Origin: Streptomyces aurantiogriseus
Lineage (GTDB): Bacteria > Actinomycetota > Actinomycetes > Streptomycetales > Streptomycetaceae
Length of the DNA stretch: 64,000 nucleotides
Assembly: GCF_014649375.1 (NCBI RefSeq)
Contig: NZ_BMSX01000013.1
Span: 237,831 to 301,830 of the forward strand
Direction of reading: 5' to 3'
Notes under the pieces: generated by a model
Databases searched by the model: none
What the model was told of the DNA's origin: nothing
Seen by the model: only the letters and a program-made list of their open reading frames with translations
Position numbers and translations under genes: made by a program
In this document: piece after piece, positions 52,725 to 61,097 of the stretch
Numbering within the stretch: the stretch's first letter is position 1
Layout of the letters: the number at the start of each line of letters is the position of its first letter

Positions 52725-54356
52725 ATGGACGTCAACGGCAGGCGGATCGGCACGACCGTGCTCGTCGTGGACGAAGCGGCGGCCAGCCGCTTCGCCATGG
52801 GCGCGTTGCTGCGCCGCGCCGGCCACCAGGTGGTTTCCGTCGCCACGGGCCGCGAGGCGCTCGTCGAACTCGACGTACGGCTGCGCCAGGGCATCCTGCC
52901 CGACGTGGCCCTCATCGACGTGGACCTGCCGGACATGAGCGGCTACGAACTGTGCCGTCGGCTCAAGGCCCGGCCGCACATGGCCGGGCTGCCCGTCGTG
53001 CACTTCTCGGCCGTCCCCCTCGCTCCGGGAGACCGCTGCCAGGGGCTGGAGGCGGGGGGCGAGGCGTATCTGATGATGCCCGCCGAGCCCGAGGAGATCG
53101 ACGCGGTGGTCCGGGCCGCGGTGCGCGCCGCGCGGCTGCGCGCCGACGACCAGGCGCTGGCCCGGAGGCTGTCGCTGCTGTCGGAGACGATCGTCACCGT
53201 CCAGGCGGCGCGCTCCCTGCAGGAACTCGCCGACGCCGCCGCCGACGGCACCGCGCGGCTCACCGGCGGCCCGGCCGCCGTCTTCGTCCTCGGCCCCGAC
53301 AGCGAGCTGTACAGCGGTGTCTCCCGGGACCGCACCTCGCTCGCGCTGCCGGACGCGGGCGCCCACCGGGCCGTGGCCGGTCTGCTGCGGCGGCTCACCC
53401 GGGGGCAGAGCGGGGTACGGATCACGACGGTGCAGGCGCCGCTGTGGCCCGCCGGGTTCTTCCGGCCCGGGATGCAACACGACGCCCGGCTGGCGCTGAT
53501 CCCCACCCAGGACGGCAGCGCCGCGGTGTGCCTGGCCACGCCCACCCGAGGGGTGCGCCGGGTGAATCCCGAGAACGAGGCCCTGGTGGCCCGGCTCGCC
53601 CAGGCCACCGTGCTCGCCGCCGAGCCACTGCTCATGTACCAGGTGGAGCGGCATGTGGCCCTCACCCTCCAGCACAGCTTCCTGCCCCGGCCGCACCGGC
53701 TGCCCGACCTGCCGGGCGTCGACGTCGTCGTCCGCTATGTGCCCGCCTCCCAGGACGCCGAGATCGGCGGCGACTTCTACGCGGTCCTGCGCACCGAGAA
53801 GGGGGCGCTCACCGCCGTCGGCGATGTCGTCGGGCACTCGCTGGACGCGGCCACCGTCATGGTCGAGATCCGGCACGCGCTGCGCGCCTACTGCGTCGAG
53901 GAGAGCGACCCGGCCGTGCTCGCCGAGCGCCTCGACCGGATGCTGCAGCACTACCACCCCGAGGTCACGGCGACCGTCTGCCTGGTGCTGATCGACCCCG
54001 GCACCGGCCGCACCCGCATCGCCAACGCGGGCCACATCCCGCCGCTGATCGTCCGGGACACCGGCAGCGCCGACTACGCCGAGGCGTCCGGCCCGTTGCT
54101 CGGCCTGGGCGTGCCCCATCCACCGCCCACCGAGCTGATCCTGGAACCCACCGACCGGTTCCTCATGGTCACCGACGGTCTGATCGAGACCCGGGGCACC
54201 GACCTCGCGGCCTCGATGGAGCACCTGCGCGCGGCCGCCGCCGGCGCCCTGCCCGGGCTGGACGCCCTGTGCGACACCCTGCTCGACTGCTTCGGCCACG
54301 ACCGCGAGGACGACATCGCGATGCTGGCGCTGCGGCTGGCGGACCAGGGTGATTAG
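52725..54356 (+). CDS. Receiver-PP2C (SpoIIE-type) phosphatase
   Basis: A 543-residue regulator. Residues 10-125 form a receiver domain with acceptor Asp in LIDVDLPDMSGYE. The conserved Lys is replaced (YLMMPAEP, normally KP) and the acidic pair is DE in VVDEAAAS. A helical and GAF-like middle follows (130-300). The C-terminal PP2C/SpoIIE phosphatase (330-540) has GGDFYAV, VGDVVGHSLDAATVM, NAGHIPPL, VTDGLIE and DDIAMLALRL with metal-binding Asp residues. Such proteins usually dephosphorylate anti-anti-sigma factors and so free stress sigma factors. ATG at 52725 follows GAGGG. The altered receiver suggests phosphorylation-independent or unusual signalling. Confidence 0.9.
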   Translation: MDVNGRRIGTTVLVVDEAAASRFAMGALLRRAGHQVVSVATGREALVELDVRLRQGILPDVALIDVDLPDMSGYELCRRLKARPHMAGLPVVHFSAVPLAPGDRCQGLEAGGEAYLMMPAEPEEIDAVVRAAVRAARLRADDQALARRLSLLSETIVTVQAARSLQELADAAADGTARLTGGPAAVFVLGPDSELYSGVSRDRTSLALPDAGAHRAVAGLLRRLTRGQSGVRITTVQAPLWPAGFFRPGMQHDARLALIPTQDGSAAVCLATPTRGVRRVNPENEALVARLAQATVLAAEPLLMYQVERHVALTLQHSFLPRPHRLPDLPGVDVVVRYVPASQDAEIGGDFYAVLRTEKGALTAVGDVVGHSLDAATVMVEIRHALRAYCVEESDPAVLAERLDRMLQHYHPEVTATVCLVLIDPGTGRTRIANAGHIPPLIVRDTGSADYAEASGPLLGLGVPHPPPTELILEPTDRFLMVTDGLIETRGTDLAASMEHLRAAAAGALPGLDALCDTLLDCFGHDREDDIAMLALRLADQGD

Positions 54357-54388
54357 GGTGAAGCCTGTCGCCCAGAACAGGAGTACCC

Positions 54389-54751
54389 ATGCCGCAGATC
54401 ACCGTCGACTACTCGGCCACGATGGCCCCCGCCTTCGACCAGGCCGCCTTCGCGCAGGCCCTGCACACCGCGGTGGTCGAGATCGCGGCCGCCAAGCCGG
54501 AGGCCTGCAAGACCCTCTTCCGCCGGGCCGAGTTCACCGCGTTCGGCTATGAGGACCCGGAAGAGGAGCGCCACGCGATCGTCCACGTCACGCTCGGGCT
54601 GCTGGCCGGACGCACCGACGAGACCAAGGCGAAGCTGACCGAAACCGTCCTGGAGCTGCTGCGCGAGCACGTGGAGGACGACGGGTTCACGCTGCACGCC
54701 TCCGCCGAGATCCGCGACCTCGACCCGTCGTACCGCAAGTACGAGAGCTGA
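54389..54751 (+). CDS. 5-carboxymethyl-2-hydroxymuconate delta-isomerase-like protein
   Basis: A 120-residue protein of the CHMI/tautomerase group. The N-terminal Pro2 (MPQITVDYS) can serve as catalytic base after Met removal, and VVEIAAAKPEACKTLFRRAEFTA, in part, and VHVTLGLLAGRTDETKAKL match the family. In homoprotocatechuate degradation CHMI isomerises 5-carboxymethyl-2-hydroxymuconate. No other pathway gene is nearby, so the substrate is uncertain and a general tautomerase role is possible. ATG at 54389 follows CAGGAG. It starts 32 bp after the phosphatase stop and may be co-transcribed. Confidence 0.87.
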   Translation: MPQITVDYSATMAPAFDQAAFAQALHTAVVEIAAAKPEACKTLFRRAEFTAFGYEDPEEERHAIVHVTLGLLAGRTDETKAKLTETVLELLREHVEDDGFTLHASAEIRDLDPSYRKYES

Positions 54752-54752
54752 G

Positions 54753-55469
54753 CTAGGACGCGAGGGCGATGAGCCGGGTCACCAGGTTGCCGAACGGCCC
54801 GTCGGCCGGCTCGTCGCCCAGCATGGGGCCCAGGAGCTTGCGCAGCTCCTCGTCGTTGGCGGCGCTCACCGCCATGAGGGCAGCGAAGTTCTGGACGAGC
54901 TGCACCTCCAGCTCCTCGCGCGGGATGCGCCGCCCGTCCAGCCAGATCAGCGCGGTGGACTCGGCGAGCGAGATCCAGGAGCGGACGACCAGCTCCAGGC
55001 GCGCGGGCGGATCGGCGATGGTCAGGTGCGACAGGATCTGTTCGTAGGCGGCCTGGCGTACGGAGTCGATGAGCGCGTTCGTGGTCGAGACGTGGCTTAT
55101 CGAGTGGGCTGCGCCCACGGGGACCGCGGGGCCGCCGCGCATGAGGGCCGAGAAACCGGGGCCGTGCTTGTCGACGAAGTCGAAGTACCGGCGCATCACC
55201 CGCAGCAGCCGCGCCCCCAGCGGCCCCTCGTGCGGCTCCGCGAACCGGCCCGCGAGATCCTCCGACGCACGCTTCAACGCGGCTTCGTACAGGCTGAGTT
55301 TGCCGGGGAAGTAGTGGTAGACGAGCGGGCGCGAGATGCCCGCGGCCGCGGCTATGTCGTCGATGGAGACCTCGTCGGGCGAGCGACGGGCGAACAGTTC
55401 GAGGGCGACGCCGATCAACTGCTGCCGCCGCTCCTCGACTCCCATTCTGCGGCGAACCCCGGTAGTCAT
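54753..55469 (-). CDS. TetR family transcriptional regulator
   Basis: A 238-residue regulator. The N-terminal helix-turn-helix is VSIDDIAAAAGISRPLVYHYF followed by PGKLSLYEAAL, a typical TetR pattern. The C-terminal domain (about 90-235) is helical and unrecognised. ATG at 55469 has AAGGTG upstream. It ends one base from the tautomerase stop (convergent) and precedes no obvious partner; the next gene upstream on its strand is the sigma-like protein 112 bp away. Target genes and ligand are unknown. Confidence 0.9.
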   Translation of the reverse strand: MTTGVRRRMGVEERRQQLIGVALELFARRSPDEVSIDDIAAAAGISRPLVYHYFPGKLSLYEAALKRASEDLAGRFAEPHEGPLGARLLRVMRRYFDFVDKHGPGFSALMRGGPAVPVGAAHSISHVSTTNALIDSVRQAAYEQILSHLTIADPPARLELVVRSWISLAESTALIWLDGRRIPREELEVQLVQNFAALMAVSAANDEELRKLLGPMLGDEPADGPFGNLVTRLIALAS

Positions 55470-55580
55470 GCGAACACCTTACCGATCGAATCCGGACGCG
55501 AACGGACGGGATCAGCCACGGTGTTCGGCCGCGGGGTTCGGTCGTGGGGCGGGCCGCCGGCAAGGAAGGGGGAGGACGTC

Positions 55581-57509
55581 TCAGCGCAGACCGTTGATCG
55601 ACCGGCCGCCCTCCAGCGTGCCCTCCAGGCCCGCCTGCGCCCCTTGCGTCGTCGGTACGGCCAGCAGGTTCCCCTGCGCCGAACCGCTCACCCCGCCCGT
55701 CGCCCGCACGAACCGCGTGTTCCTGTCGCCGGCGGCGAGGAGGTACCAGGAGCCGGCCTGCGACTTCCACAGCACCCCGGCCAGGACGTGCGGATCGCGC
55801 CGGCCACATGCCGGTACGTCCCCCGCCTTCGCCGTGACCGCCCCGAACAGCCCGCCCGGCGTGTGGAACTGGGCCAGGACCCGCGTGCCCTCGCCCCGCC
55901 AGGTCTCGGCCCGGGTGCACACCCACGCGGCCGACCCGCTCGCGTCGGGCAGCAACTGCCGTGCGAATCCCCAGGTGTTGACCGACCGCACGCCCTGGCC
56001 GCGTACGTCGGCCAGCGAGCAGGCGAACGGCGCCCAGGTGCTCAGCGCCTCCGCGCCCGTCGCCTCCTTCGGCGAGGTCGGCCGGCCCGCGGTGAGGTGG
56101 GCGGGGAGGAGTTCGCCGAGGTCGCTCAGCAGGGAGGAGCCGGAGGCGTCCGTCAGCTGCAGCACGTTCCAGGTGGTGCAGGCGCCGGTGTGGGTGGCGG
56201 GGCTGGCCAGCGGTGCGGTGATGCCGTCGGTCAGTGTCAGGTCCATCAGTCCGGCACCCGGCTTCGACAGGTCCCGCTCGGCCGCCTTCGTCACCCAGGG
56301 GGCCGTGAGATAGCGGACGTTGCCGTCGACACGGTCCAGGACCACCGCGGCCGCCTCGGCGCCGGTCGCGCCGTCCGCGCGCGCGAAGTCCAGGGCCGCC
56401 CCGGCCGTGCCGGTCCTCGGCTCGGCGTAGCGGGCGATGCGCAGACCGTCGTGGAGGATCACCACGCGCCCGGTGTCGACGTCGCCCGCGTAGAGGAGCT
56501 GGGGCGGGCCGGACGGGCCGCCGGTCGGGGTGCCCGGGGTGGCCGAGACGCGCACGGTCTCGCCGGGGCGGGCCCAGACGGCGAGGGCGCGGCGCAACAG
56601 CGCGCTGTCGCCGGTGAGGTCGCCGCGCGCGGGCCACACGGAGAAGTCGGTGCGGCCGGAGGTCTTCCAGGCGGCGGGGGATGCCTTCACCAGCCGCCCG
56701 GGGTCCAGGGCGGCCTCGGCCGCCGGGTTCTGCGCGTACACCGGGGCGGCCGCGCCGTCGGGACCCCAGCCGTCGCCGGGCAGGGTGACCAGGGCGCCGC
56801 ACACGGCGAGGGCGGCCGCGGCGGCGAGCGCGGCCCGGGTGTGCCGACGGCGGCGCATCAGGTCGGTGGGGCGGGCCTGGAGCGAGCAGGGGTCGAACTC
56901 GGGGGAGTCGAGCAGCGTGTACCGCGCGGGGACCGTGTCGGCCTCGCACAGCGCCGCGTCCACGTGCTCGACGCCGGCCTCGGTCAGCACCTCGCGCACA
57001 TCGCCGTCGGGGAGTTTCTCCAGGCCGCGCAGCACGTAGACGGCGCGGGCCGGGCCGGACAGGGCGGACAGCCGCTGGTCCAGGGCCAGTTCGTCGGCGC
57101 CGCCGGGTCGGGGGAAGAGACGCAGCCCCCACACCTGGGGGAGCAGCGGCGGCAGCTGGGACCGCTTCGGCCAGGCGCGGCGCTTCAGCGGCAGGCCCGC
57201 CTCCAGCGCCGTACGCACCACCTGGAGGCGGACATAGGCGTAGCCGGGGTCGCCGTCGCGGGCGGCCGACTGGGCGGGGATGACGGGGGCCGAGGCGCGG
57301 CCGCGGGGCAGGGCGCGCTGGGCGAGCGAGTGGGCGGCCAGGACCCGTCGGCTCCGGCCGAGGGCCGGTGGCAGCACCAGATAGGCGAGCCGGACGAGAC
57401 GCGGGTAGTGCTCGACGAGCGCGGCCTCGGCCTGCTCGACATCGACGACCCGGTCGGTGGGGGAACCGGGTCCGGGGCGCGGGGCGACATCCTGTGACTG
57501 CACGTCCAC
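55581..57509 (-). CDS. Membrane-anchored protein with degenerate ECF sigma-like N-terminus
   Basis: A 642-residue protein of unusual make-up. Residues 25-70 (AALVEHYPRLVRLAYLVLPP and following) resemble sigma region 2, and residues 148-195 (LSALSGPARAVYVLRGLEKL then GDVREVLTEAGVEHVDAAL) resemble region 4 with a recognition helix. A basic stretch RRRRHTR and one membrane helix (about 222-242) follow. The last 400 residues would be extracytoplasmic, with several Cys (ACTTWNVLQL, PFACSLADV, WVCTRAETW, PACGRRD) and propeller-like strands. No anti-sigma gene is adjacent. It may be a membrane-tethered transcription factor or a sigma-derived scaffold. GTG at 57509 is used, with a weak ribosome site. 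Confidence 0.72.
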   Translation of the reverse strand: MDVQSQDVAPRPGPGSPTDRVVDVEQAEAALVEHYPRLVRLAYLVLPPALGRSRRVLAAHSLAQRALPRGRASAPVIPAQSAARDGDPGYAYVRLQVVRTALEAGLPLKRRAWPKRSQLPPLLPQVWGLRLFPRPGGADELALDQRLSALSGPARAVYVLRGLEKLPDGDVREVLTEAGVEHVDAALCEADTVPARYTLLDSPEFDPCSLQARPTDLMRRRRHTRAALAAAAALAVCGALVTLPGDGWGPDGAAAPVYAQNPAAEAALDPGRLVKASPAAWKTSGRTDFSVWPARGDLTGDSALLRRALAVWARPGETVRVSATPGTPTGGPSGPPQLLYAGDVDTGRVVILHDGLRIARYAEPRTGTAGAALDFARADGATGAEAAAVVLDRVDGNVRYLTAPWVTKAAERDLSKPGAGLMDLTLTDGITAPLASPATHTGACTTWNVLQLTDASGSSLLSDLGELLPAHLTAGRPTSPKEATGAEALSTWAPFACSLADVRGQGVRSVNTWGFARQLLPDASGSAAWVCTRAETWRGEGTRVLAQFHTPGGLFGAVTAKAGDVPACGRRDPHVLAGVLWKSQAGSWYLLAAGDRNTRFVRATGGVSGSAQGNLLAVPTTQGAQAGLEGTLEGGRSINGLR

Positions 57510-57553
57510 CAGAACGAGCGAGCCCGGGGATGGTCACCCGGCGCCCGGACGGG

Positions 57554-58054
57554 TCAGCCCTCCGGCGCGACCAGCGCGCGGGCGTAGTTCGCCATCGACC
57601 GCTGGTAGCGCGGCAGATGGGGCGCCAGCGCCTCCAGCACGAGGGACAGGCCCTCGCGGTCGCGGCCGAGGCTCGACAGACACAGCGCGAGGGTCGCGCG
57701 TACGGCGTCGTCCAGTTCGTCGGACGGGGCGTCCAGTTCGGGCGTCAGCAGCTTGACGCCCTCCTCGGGCCGGCCGATGTTCCGCAGGGAGCTGGAGAGC
57801 TGGATCCTGGCGCGACGGCCCCTGTAGCCGTCGAGGCCGCGCGCCAGCGCCTCCCGGTAGAGCGGGACGGCCCGGTCCGAGTGGCCGGTCGAGTCCCAGG
57901 CGCAGGCCTGCTCGAACGGGCCCAACGCACTGCCCTCCGGGAGCTCCGCGACGAGCGCGTCGATCACGGCCCGGAAGTCCCCCGCCTCCGCCTCCGCGTA
58001 GTCGTCGAAGGTGGCCCAGGCCGCGGTCACGCGGTCTTCCCAGTCTTGGTTCAC
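57554..58054 (-). CDS. Tetratricopeptide-repeat protein
   Basis: A 166-residue soluble, alpha-helical protein. It starts VNQDWEDRVTAAWATFDDY at GTG 58054, with GAAGGTGGG upstream. TPR-like units appear as PEGSALGPFEQACAWDSTGHSDRAVPLYREAL, in part, RIQLSSSLRNIGRPEEGVKLL and ATLALCLSSLGRDREGLSLVLEAL. TPR proteins act as binding scaffolds; the partner is unknown. It lies 44 bp before the sigma-like gene on the same strand, so the two may be co-expressed. It diverges from the lipoprotein gene. Confidence 0.85.
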   Translation of the reverse strand: MNQDWEDRVTAAWATFDDYAEAEAGDFRAVIDALVAELPEGSALGPFEQACAWDSTGHSDRAVPLYREALARGLDGYRGRRARIQLSSSLRNIGRPEEGVKLLTPELDAPSDELDDAVRATLALCLSSLGRDREGLSLVLEALAPHLPRYQRSMANYARALVAPEG

Positions 58055-58154
58055 CGGCCCACCTTCGCACGGGCGTGCCCGCGGAGGCACCGGTATTTTG
58101 AGCGGACCGCATGCGGGAGCCGTATCCAGGACGAGGCTCTCGCAGGGAGGACAG

Positions 58155-58598
58155 ATGAAGGTGACCCGATCGATGCTCGCGGTGGCCGGCGCCGCGGCGG
58201 CGCTGGTGCTGACCGGTTGCGGTGGCTCCGACGGGGGCACGCAGGCCGTCCCGGAGACGGCGACCGGCAGTCTTGAGCAGTTGGCCGCCGAGGTGGACTG
58301 CAAGCCCAACATGCAGACCGACGCCGACGAGATCCGCCAGGCCATCTGCAAGAACACCGACGGCAAGTTCATCCTGGTGACCTTCGCGACCGACCGCGGT
58401 CAGCGCGAGTGGATCAACGGGGCCAAGGATTACGGCGGTCACTACCTGGTCGGCCGCAAGTGGGTGGCCGTGGGTGAGACCAGCACCGTGACGGCGCTGC
58501 GGAGCACGCTCGGCGGCGACATCGAGGAGGGCACGGACCACTCCGCGCACGAGGGCTCGAACGAGCCTTCGGACGGCGCCACGCACTCCGGTCACTGA
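58155..58598 (+). CDS. Small exported lipoprotein
   Basis: A 147-residue protein with a lipoprotein signal (MKVTRSMLAVAGAAAALVLT then GC, acylated Cys near residue 22). The mature part has two Cys (VDCKPN and AICKNTDG) that could form a disulphide, a compact domain and a His-rich, acidic tail (DHSAHEGSNEPSDGATHSGH). Metal binding by the tail is possible but unproven. ATG at 58155 follows GGGAGG. The gene ends at a strong terminator it shares with the DUF1996 gene. The family is unknown. Confidence 0.85.
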   Translation: MKVTRSMLAVAGAAAALVLTGCGGSDGGTQAVPETATGSLEQLAAEVDCKPNMQTDADEIRQAICKNTDGKFILVTFATDRGQREWINGAKDYGGHYLVGRKWVAVGETSTVTALRSTLGGDIEEGTDHSAHEGSNEPSDGATHSGH

Positions 58599-58620
58599 GT
58601 CACTGAACGCGGGCAACGCA

Positions 58621-58655
58621 AAGGCCGGCGGTGAGGATTTCTCACCGCCGGCCTT
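58621..58655. terminator. Bidirectional terminator
   Basis: Perfect 15-bp arms (AAGGCCGGCGGTGAG at 58621-58635, complement at 58641-58655) flank GATTT. It lies between two convergent stops and ends both messages. Confidence 0.9.
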
Positions 58656-58679
58656 CAGCGTGGGGTCAGACCGTCACGC

Positions 58680-60251
58680 TCACTTGCAGTTCTTGCCGGT
58701 GTTGATGCAGTTGACCATCTTGTTCATCGTGTTCTGGGAGAAGAAGTTGATGAAGTCGTTGTGGTCGGTGATCGGCTTGTGCAGCTGCTCCGGGAAGGAG
58801 TCCACCGCGTACGGGTTCACGACCTGCCCGTTCTGGATCTTCGGGGCCGGGACGTTGTAGACCAGCCGGACCTGAAGCTGCGGGATCGCCTTGAAGCCGT
58901 TTGCGCAGGTGCCGTCGCCCTGGACGAAGGACACGTGCGTGCGGTGGTTGGCGCTGTCGATGTTCTGGCCGTCCCAGCAGCTCTGGAAGTTGGACACGCG
59001 CACCACCTGGCTGCCCTGCGGGCAGATCGGGTACTTGTCCTTCAGCTGCACCTTGTTCTCGAAGCCGGTGCAGCTCCAGTTCACGTTGGCGTTCGCGAGG
59101 CCGTTGACGAAGGACTTGGCGTCACCGGTGATGATGCGCAGGGCCGTCGGCATCGCGACGACGTTGCCCTTCTTGTTGCCGACGAACTTCAGCTGGGCCT
59201 GGGCGGGCTGGAGGATCCGGCCGACGTTGCCCTCCTTGCCACCACCGTCGTTGTTCTGGTCGAAGTCCTGCGTACCGTCCTGCAGACGCAGCACCGGCCA
59301 GAAGTACGACGACTTGTCGCCCTGGTTCTGGCAGCTGGTGCCGGCCGCGGCCAGCTCCTGGTCGCTTGCGAACGCGTCGTTGTTCTGGTTGCCGACGTAG
59401 TCGTGCAGGTGGTGCGCGCCGTTGGTGACACCGGGGGCGACGATCACGTTGTCCGTGTTGTGGTTGTCGTTGCCGTTGGTGCCGCAGTTCGTGGTGAAGC
59501 TGCCTCGCGAACCGCTGTTGCCGTTCGCGGCGAGGCCGTTCCCGCCCACGCCCAGTTGGTTGTTGTTCCCGGCCTGGGTGATGTCCACGAAGTCGGCCGC
59601 CACCGGGCCGTTGCCGCCCTGGCCGCCGTTGCCCTGCTGCTGGCCACCGTTCTGCTGGCCACCGTTCTGCTGGCCGCCGTTCTGCTGGCCACCGTTCTGC
59701 TGGCCGCCGTTCTGCTGCTGGCCGCCCTGCTGCTGGCCGCCGTTCTGCTGCTGGCCGCCGTTCTGCCCGCCGGCGTTGGTCTGCGCGGCCCCCTGCGTGG
59801 TGCAGGCCGCCAACTGGCTCAGGTTCTGGGCCTGGCCACCGACGCGCTGGATGTTGATGCGGATCCGGTCGATCGCGGCGGCCCGCTTGTCCTTGAGGGG
59901 GCCGACGATCGCGTTCTGCACGAAGCCCGAGTCGTTGGCCTGTGCCTGGCGCGTGGAGGCGAGCCGGGCGTAGGCCTCGGTGATCTGCTTGTCCAGCAGC
60001 GCCAGCTCCCTGTCGACGCCCTGGCGCGCCTTCTGAGGCACGTTCGTCAGCTTCTGGCCGACGTCGGGGCAGGCGATGGTGGCGACCTGTCCGGCGGCGG
60101 CCTTGACCTGGTTCTGCGAGTTCTTGGACTCGCCCGCCGAAGCGTAGAAGTTCGCCCAGATCAGCCCGCCCCCACCGAGCGCTAGGGCCGCCGATGCAGC
60201 CACGGCCTTCGTGGCCATCGACGAACGGCGTTTACGTGTGTTGCGTCCCAT
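58680..60251 (-). CDS. Secreted DUF1996 protein with Gln/Gly/Asn repeat linker
   Basis: A 523-residue protein. A basic N-terminus (MGRNTRKRRSSMATKAVAAS) and a membrane or signal helix lead to an extracytoplasmic helical region (about 50-150). A low-complexity tract follows (about 160-205, GGQQNGGQQ repeats), then a DUF1996 domain (about 215-500) with NGAHHLHDYVGN, FWPVLRLQDG, CWDGQNIDSANHRTHVSF and five or more conserved Cys. DUF1996 proteins are widespread in fungi and actinobacteria, and their function is not known; His/Asp clusters hint at metal or sugar binding. ATG at 60251 follows AGAGGAG. A shared terminator separates it from the lipoprotein gene. Confidence 0.88.
   Translation of the reverse strand: MGRNTRKRRSSMATKAVAASAALALGGGGLIWANFYASAGESKNSQNQVKAAAGQVATIACPDVGQKLTNVPQKARQGVDRELALLDKQITEAYARLASTRQAQANDSGFVQNAIVGPLKDKRAAAIDRIRINIQRVGGQAQNLSQLAACTTQGAAQTNAGGQNGGQQQNGGQQQGGQQQNGGQQNGGQQNGGQQNGGQQNGGQQQGNGGQGGNGPVAADFVDITQAGNNNQLGVGGNGLAANGNSGSRGSFTTNCGTNGNDNHNTDNVIVAPGVTNGAHHLHDYVGNQNNDAFASDQELAAAGTSCQNQGDKSSYFWPVLRLQDGTQDFDQNNDGGGKEGNVGRILQPAQAQLKFVGNKKGNVVAMPTALRIITGDAKSFVNGLANANVNWSCTGFENKVQLKDKYPICPQGSQVVRVSNFQSCWDGQNIDSANHRTHVSFVQGDGTCANGFKAIPQLQVRLVYNVPAPKIQNGQVVNPYAVDSFPEQLHKPITDHNDFINFFSQNTMNKMVNCINTGKNCK
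59635..59768 (-). repeat. Approximately 15-bp tandem repeats coding GGQQN units
   Basis: About nine near-identical units of TGCTGGCCACCGTTC/TGCTGGCCGCCGTTC, some interrupted by an extra CTG. All keep the DUF1996 frame and encode Gln-Asn-Gly-Gly-Gln. Copy number should vary between strains by slippage. Confidence 0.85.
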
Positions 60252-60446
60252 GGAACTCCTCTGACTTCCTTGCGGGGCAGCATCGAGGCGCCCGACAGGA
60301 GTGAAGCGGCGTCTTCCCATACGCACGTCGCCCCAGAGGTGTTCAGCCGTCTCGGAAATTGATGAGAGGTTCGTAGAACAATTCGGTCCCAACGCCCGCA
60401 CAGGTGACGTCATCAACACCCGTATCAGCCAAGCGAGTTACGTAGA

Positions 60447-61097
60447 TCACCTGTCCCGGTCCAGGTACGCGAGCACCGCCAGCACACGCCGGTTGTCGTC
60501 GTCCGAGACCTCCAGGCCCAGCTTGGTGAAGATGTTGGCGGTGTGCTTCGCCACGGCCCGCTCCGTGACGACCAGTCTGGACGCGATCGCCGCGTTCGAC
60601 CGGCCTTGTGCCATCAGTTCCAGTACCTCGAGCTCGCGCGGCGTCAGCCGGGCCAGCGGCCGGTCGTCGCCGCGCCGGGCGAGCAGCTGCTGGATCACCT
60701 GCGGGTCCATCGCCGTACCGCCCGCCGCGACCCGCCGTACGGCGTCCACGAACTGTTCCGCGTCGAAGACCCGGTCCTTGAGCAGGTAGCCCACCCCGCC
60801 GGTGCCGTCGGCGAGCAGCTCGCGCGCGTACAGCTGCTCCACGTGCTGGGACAGGACCAGCACCGGGAGGCCGGGCCGTTCGCGGCGGGCCCGCAGCGCG
60901 CACTGCAGGCCCTCGTCGGTGTGGGTCGGCGGAAGCCGGACGTCGACCACGGCGATGTCCGGCTTCAGTTCGGCGAGGGCCTGTTCCAGCTCGGGCCCGC
61001 TCTCCACGGCGGCGGCCATCTCGAAGTCGTAGGCCTCCAGGAGCCGGACGAGCCCGTCCCGCAGCAGGAACAGGTCTTCGGCTAGGACAACACGCAC
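60447..61097 (-). CDS. NarL/LuxR-type response regulator
   Basis: A 216-residue regulator. The receiver (1-120) has acidic AED, acceptor Asp in IAVVDVRLPP, Ser in VLSQHVE and Lys in GYLLKDRVFD. The C-terminal LuxR helix-turn-helix is LTPRELEVLELMAQGRSNAA and onward. It begins with GTG at 61097 behind GGAG and overlaps the kinase stop by 16 bp. It is the partner of the kinase encoded upstream. The 195 bp before its 3' neighbour holds no gene. Targets are unknown. Confidence 0.93.
   Translation of the reverse strand: MRVVLAEDLFLLRDGLVRLLEAYDFEMAAAVESGPELEQALAELKPDIAVVDVRLPPTHTDEGLQCALRARRERPGLPVLVLSQHVEQLYARELLADGTGGVGYLLKDRVFDAEQFVDAVRRVAAGGTAMDPQVIQQLLARRGDDRPLARLTPRELEVLELMAQGRSNAAIASRLVVTERAVAKHTANIFTKLGLEVSDDDNRRVLAVLAYLDRDR

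Noticed and set aside
58761..60185. Plus-strand frame opposite the DUF1996 gene with Leu/Ala repeats
   Set aside because: Arises from reading the GGQQN repeats antisense; no ribosome site.
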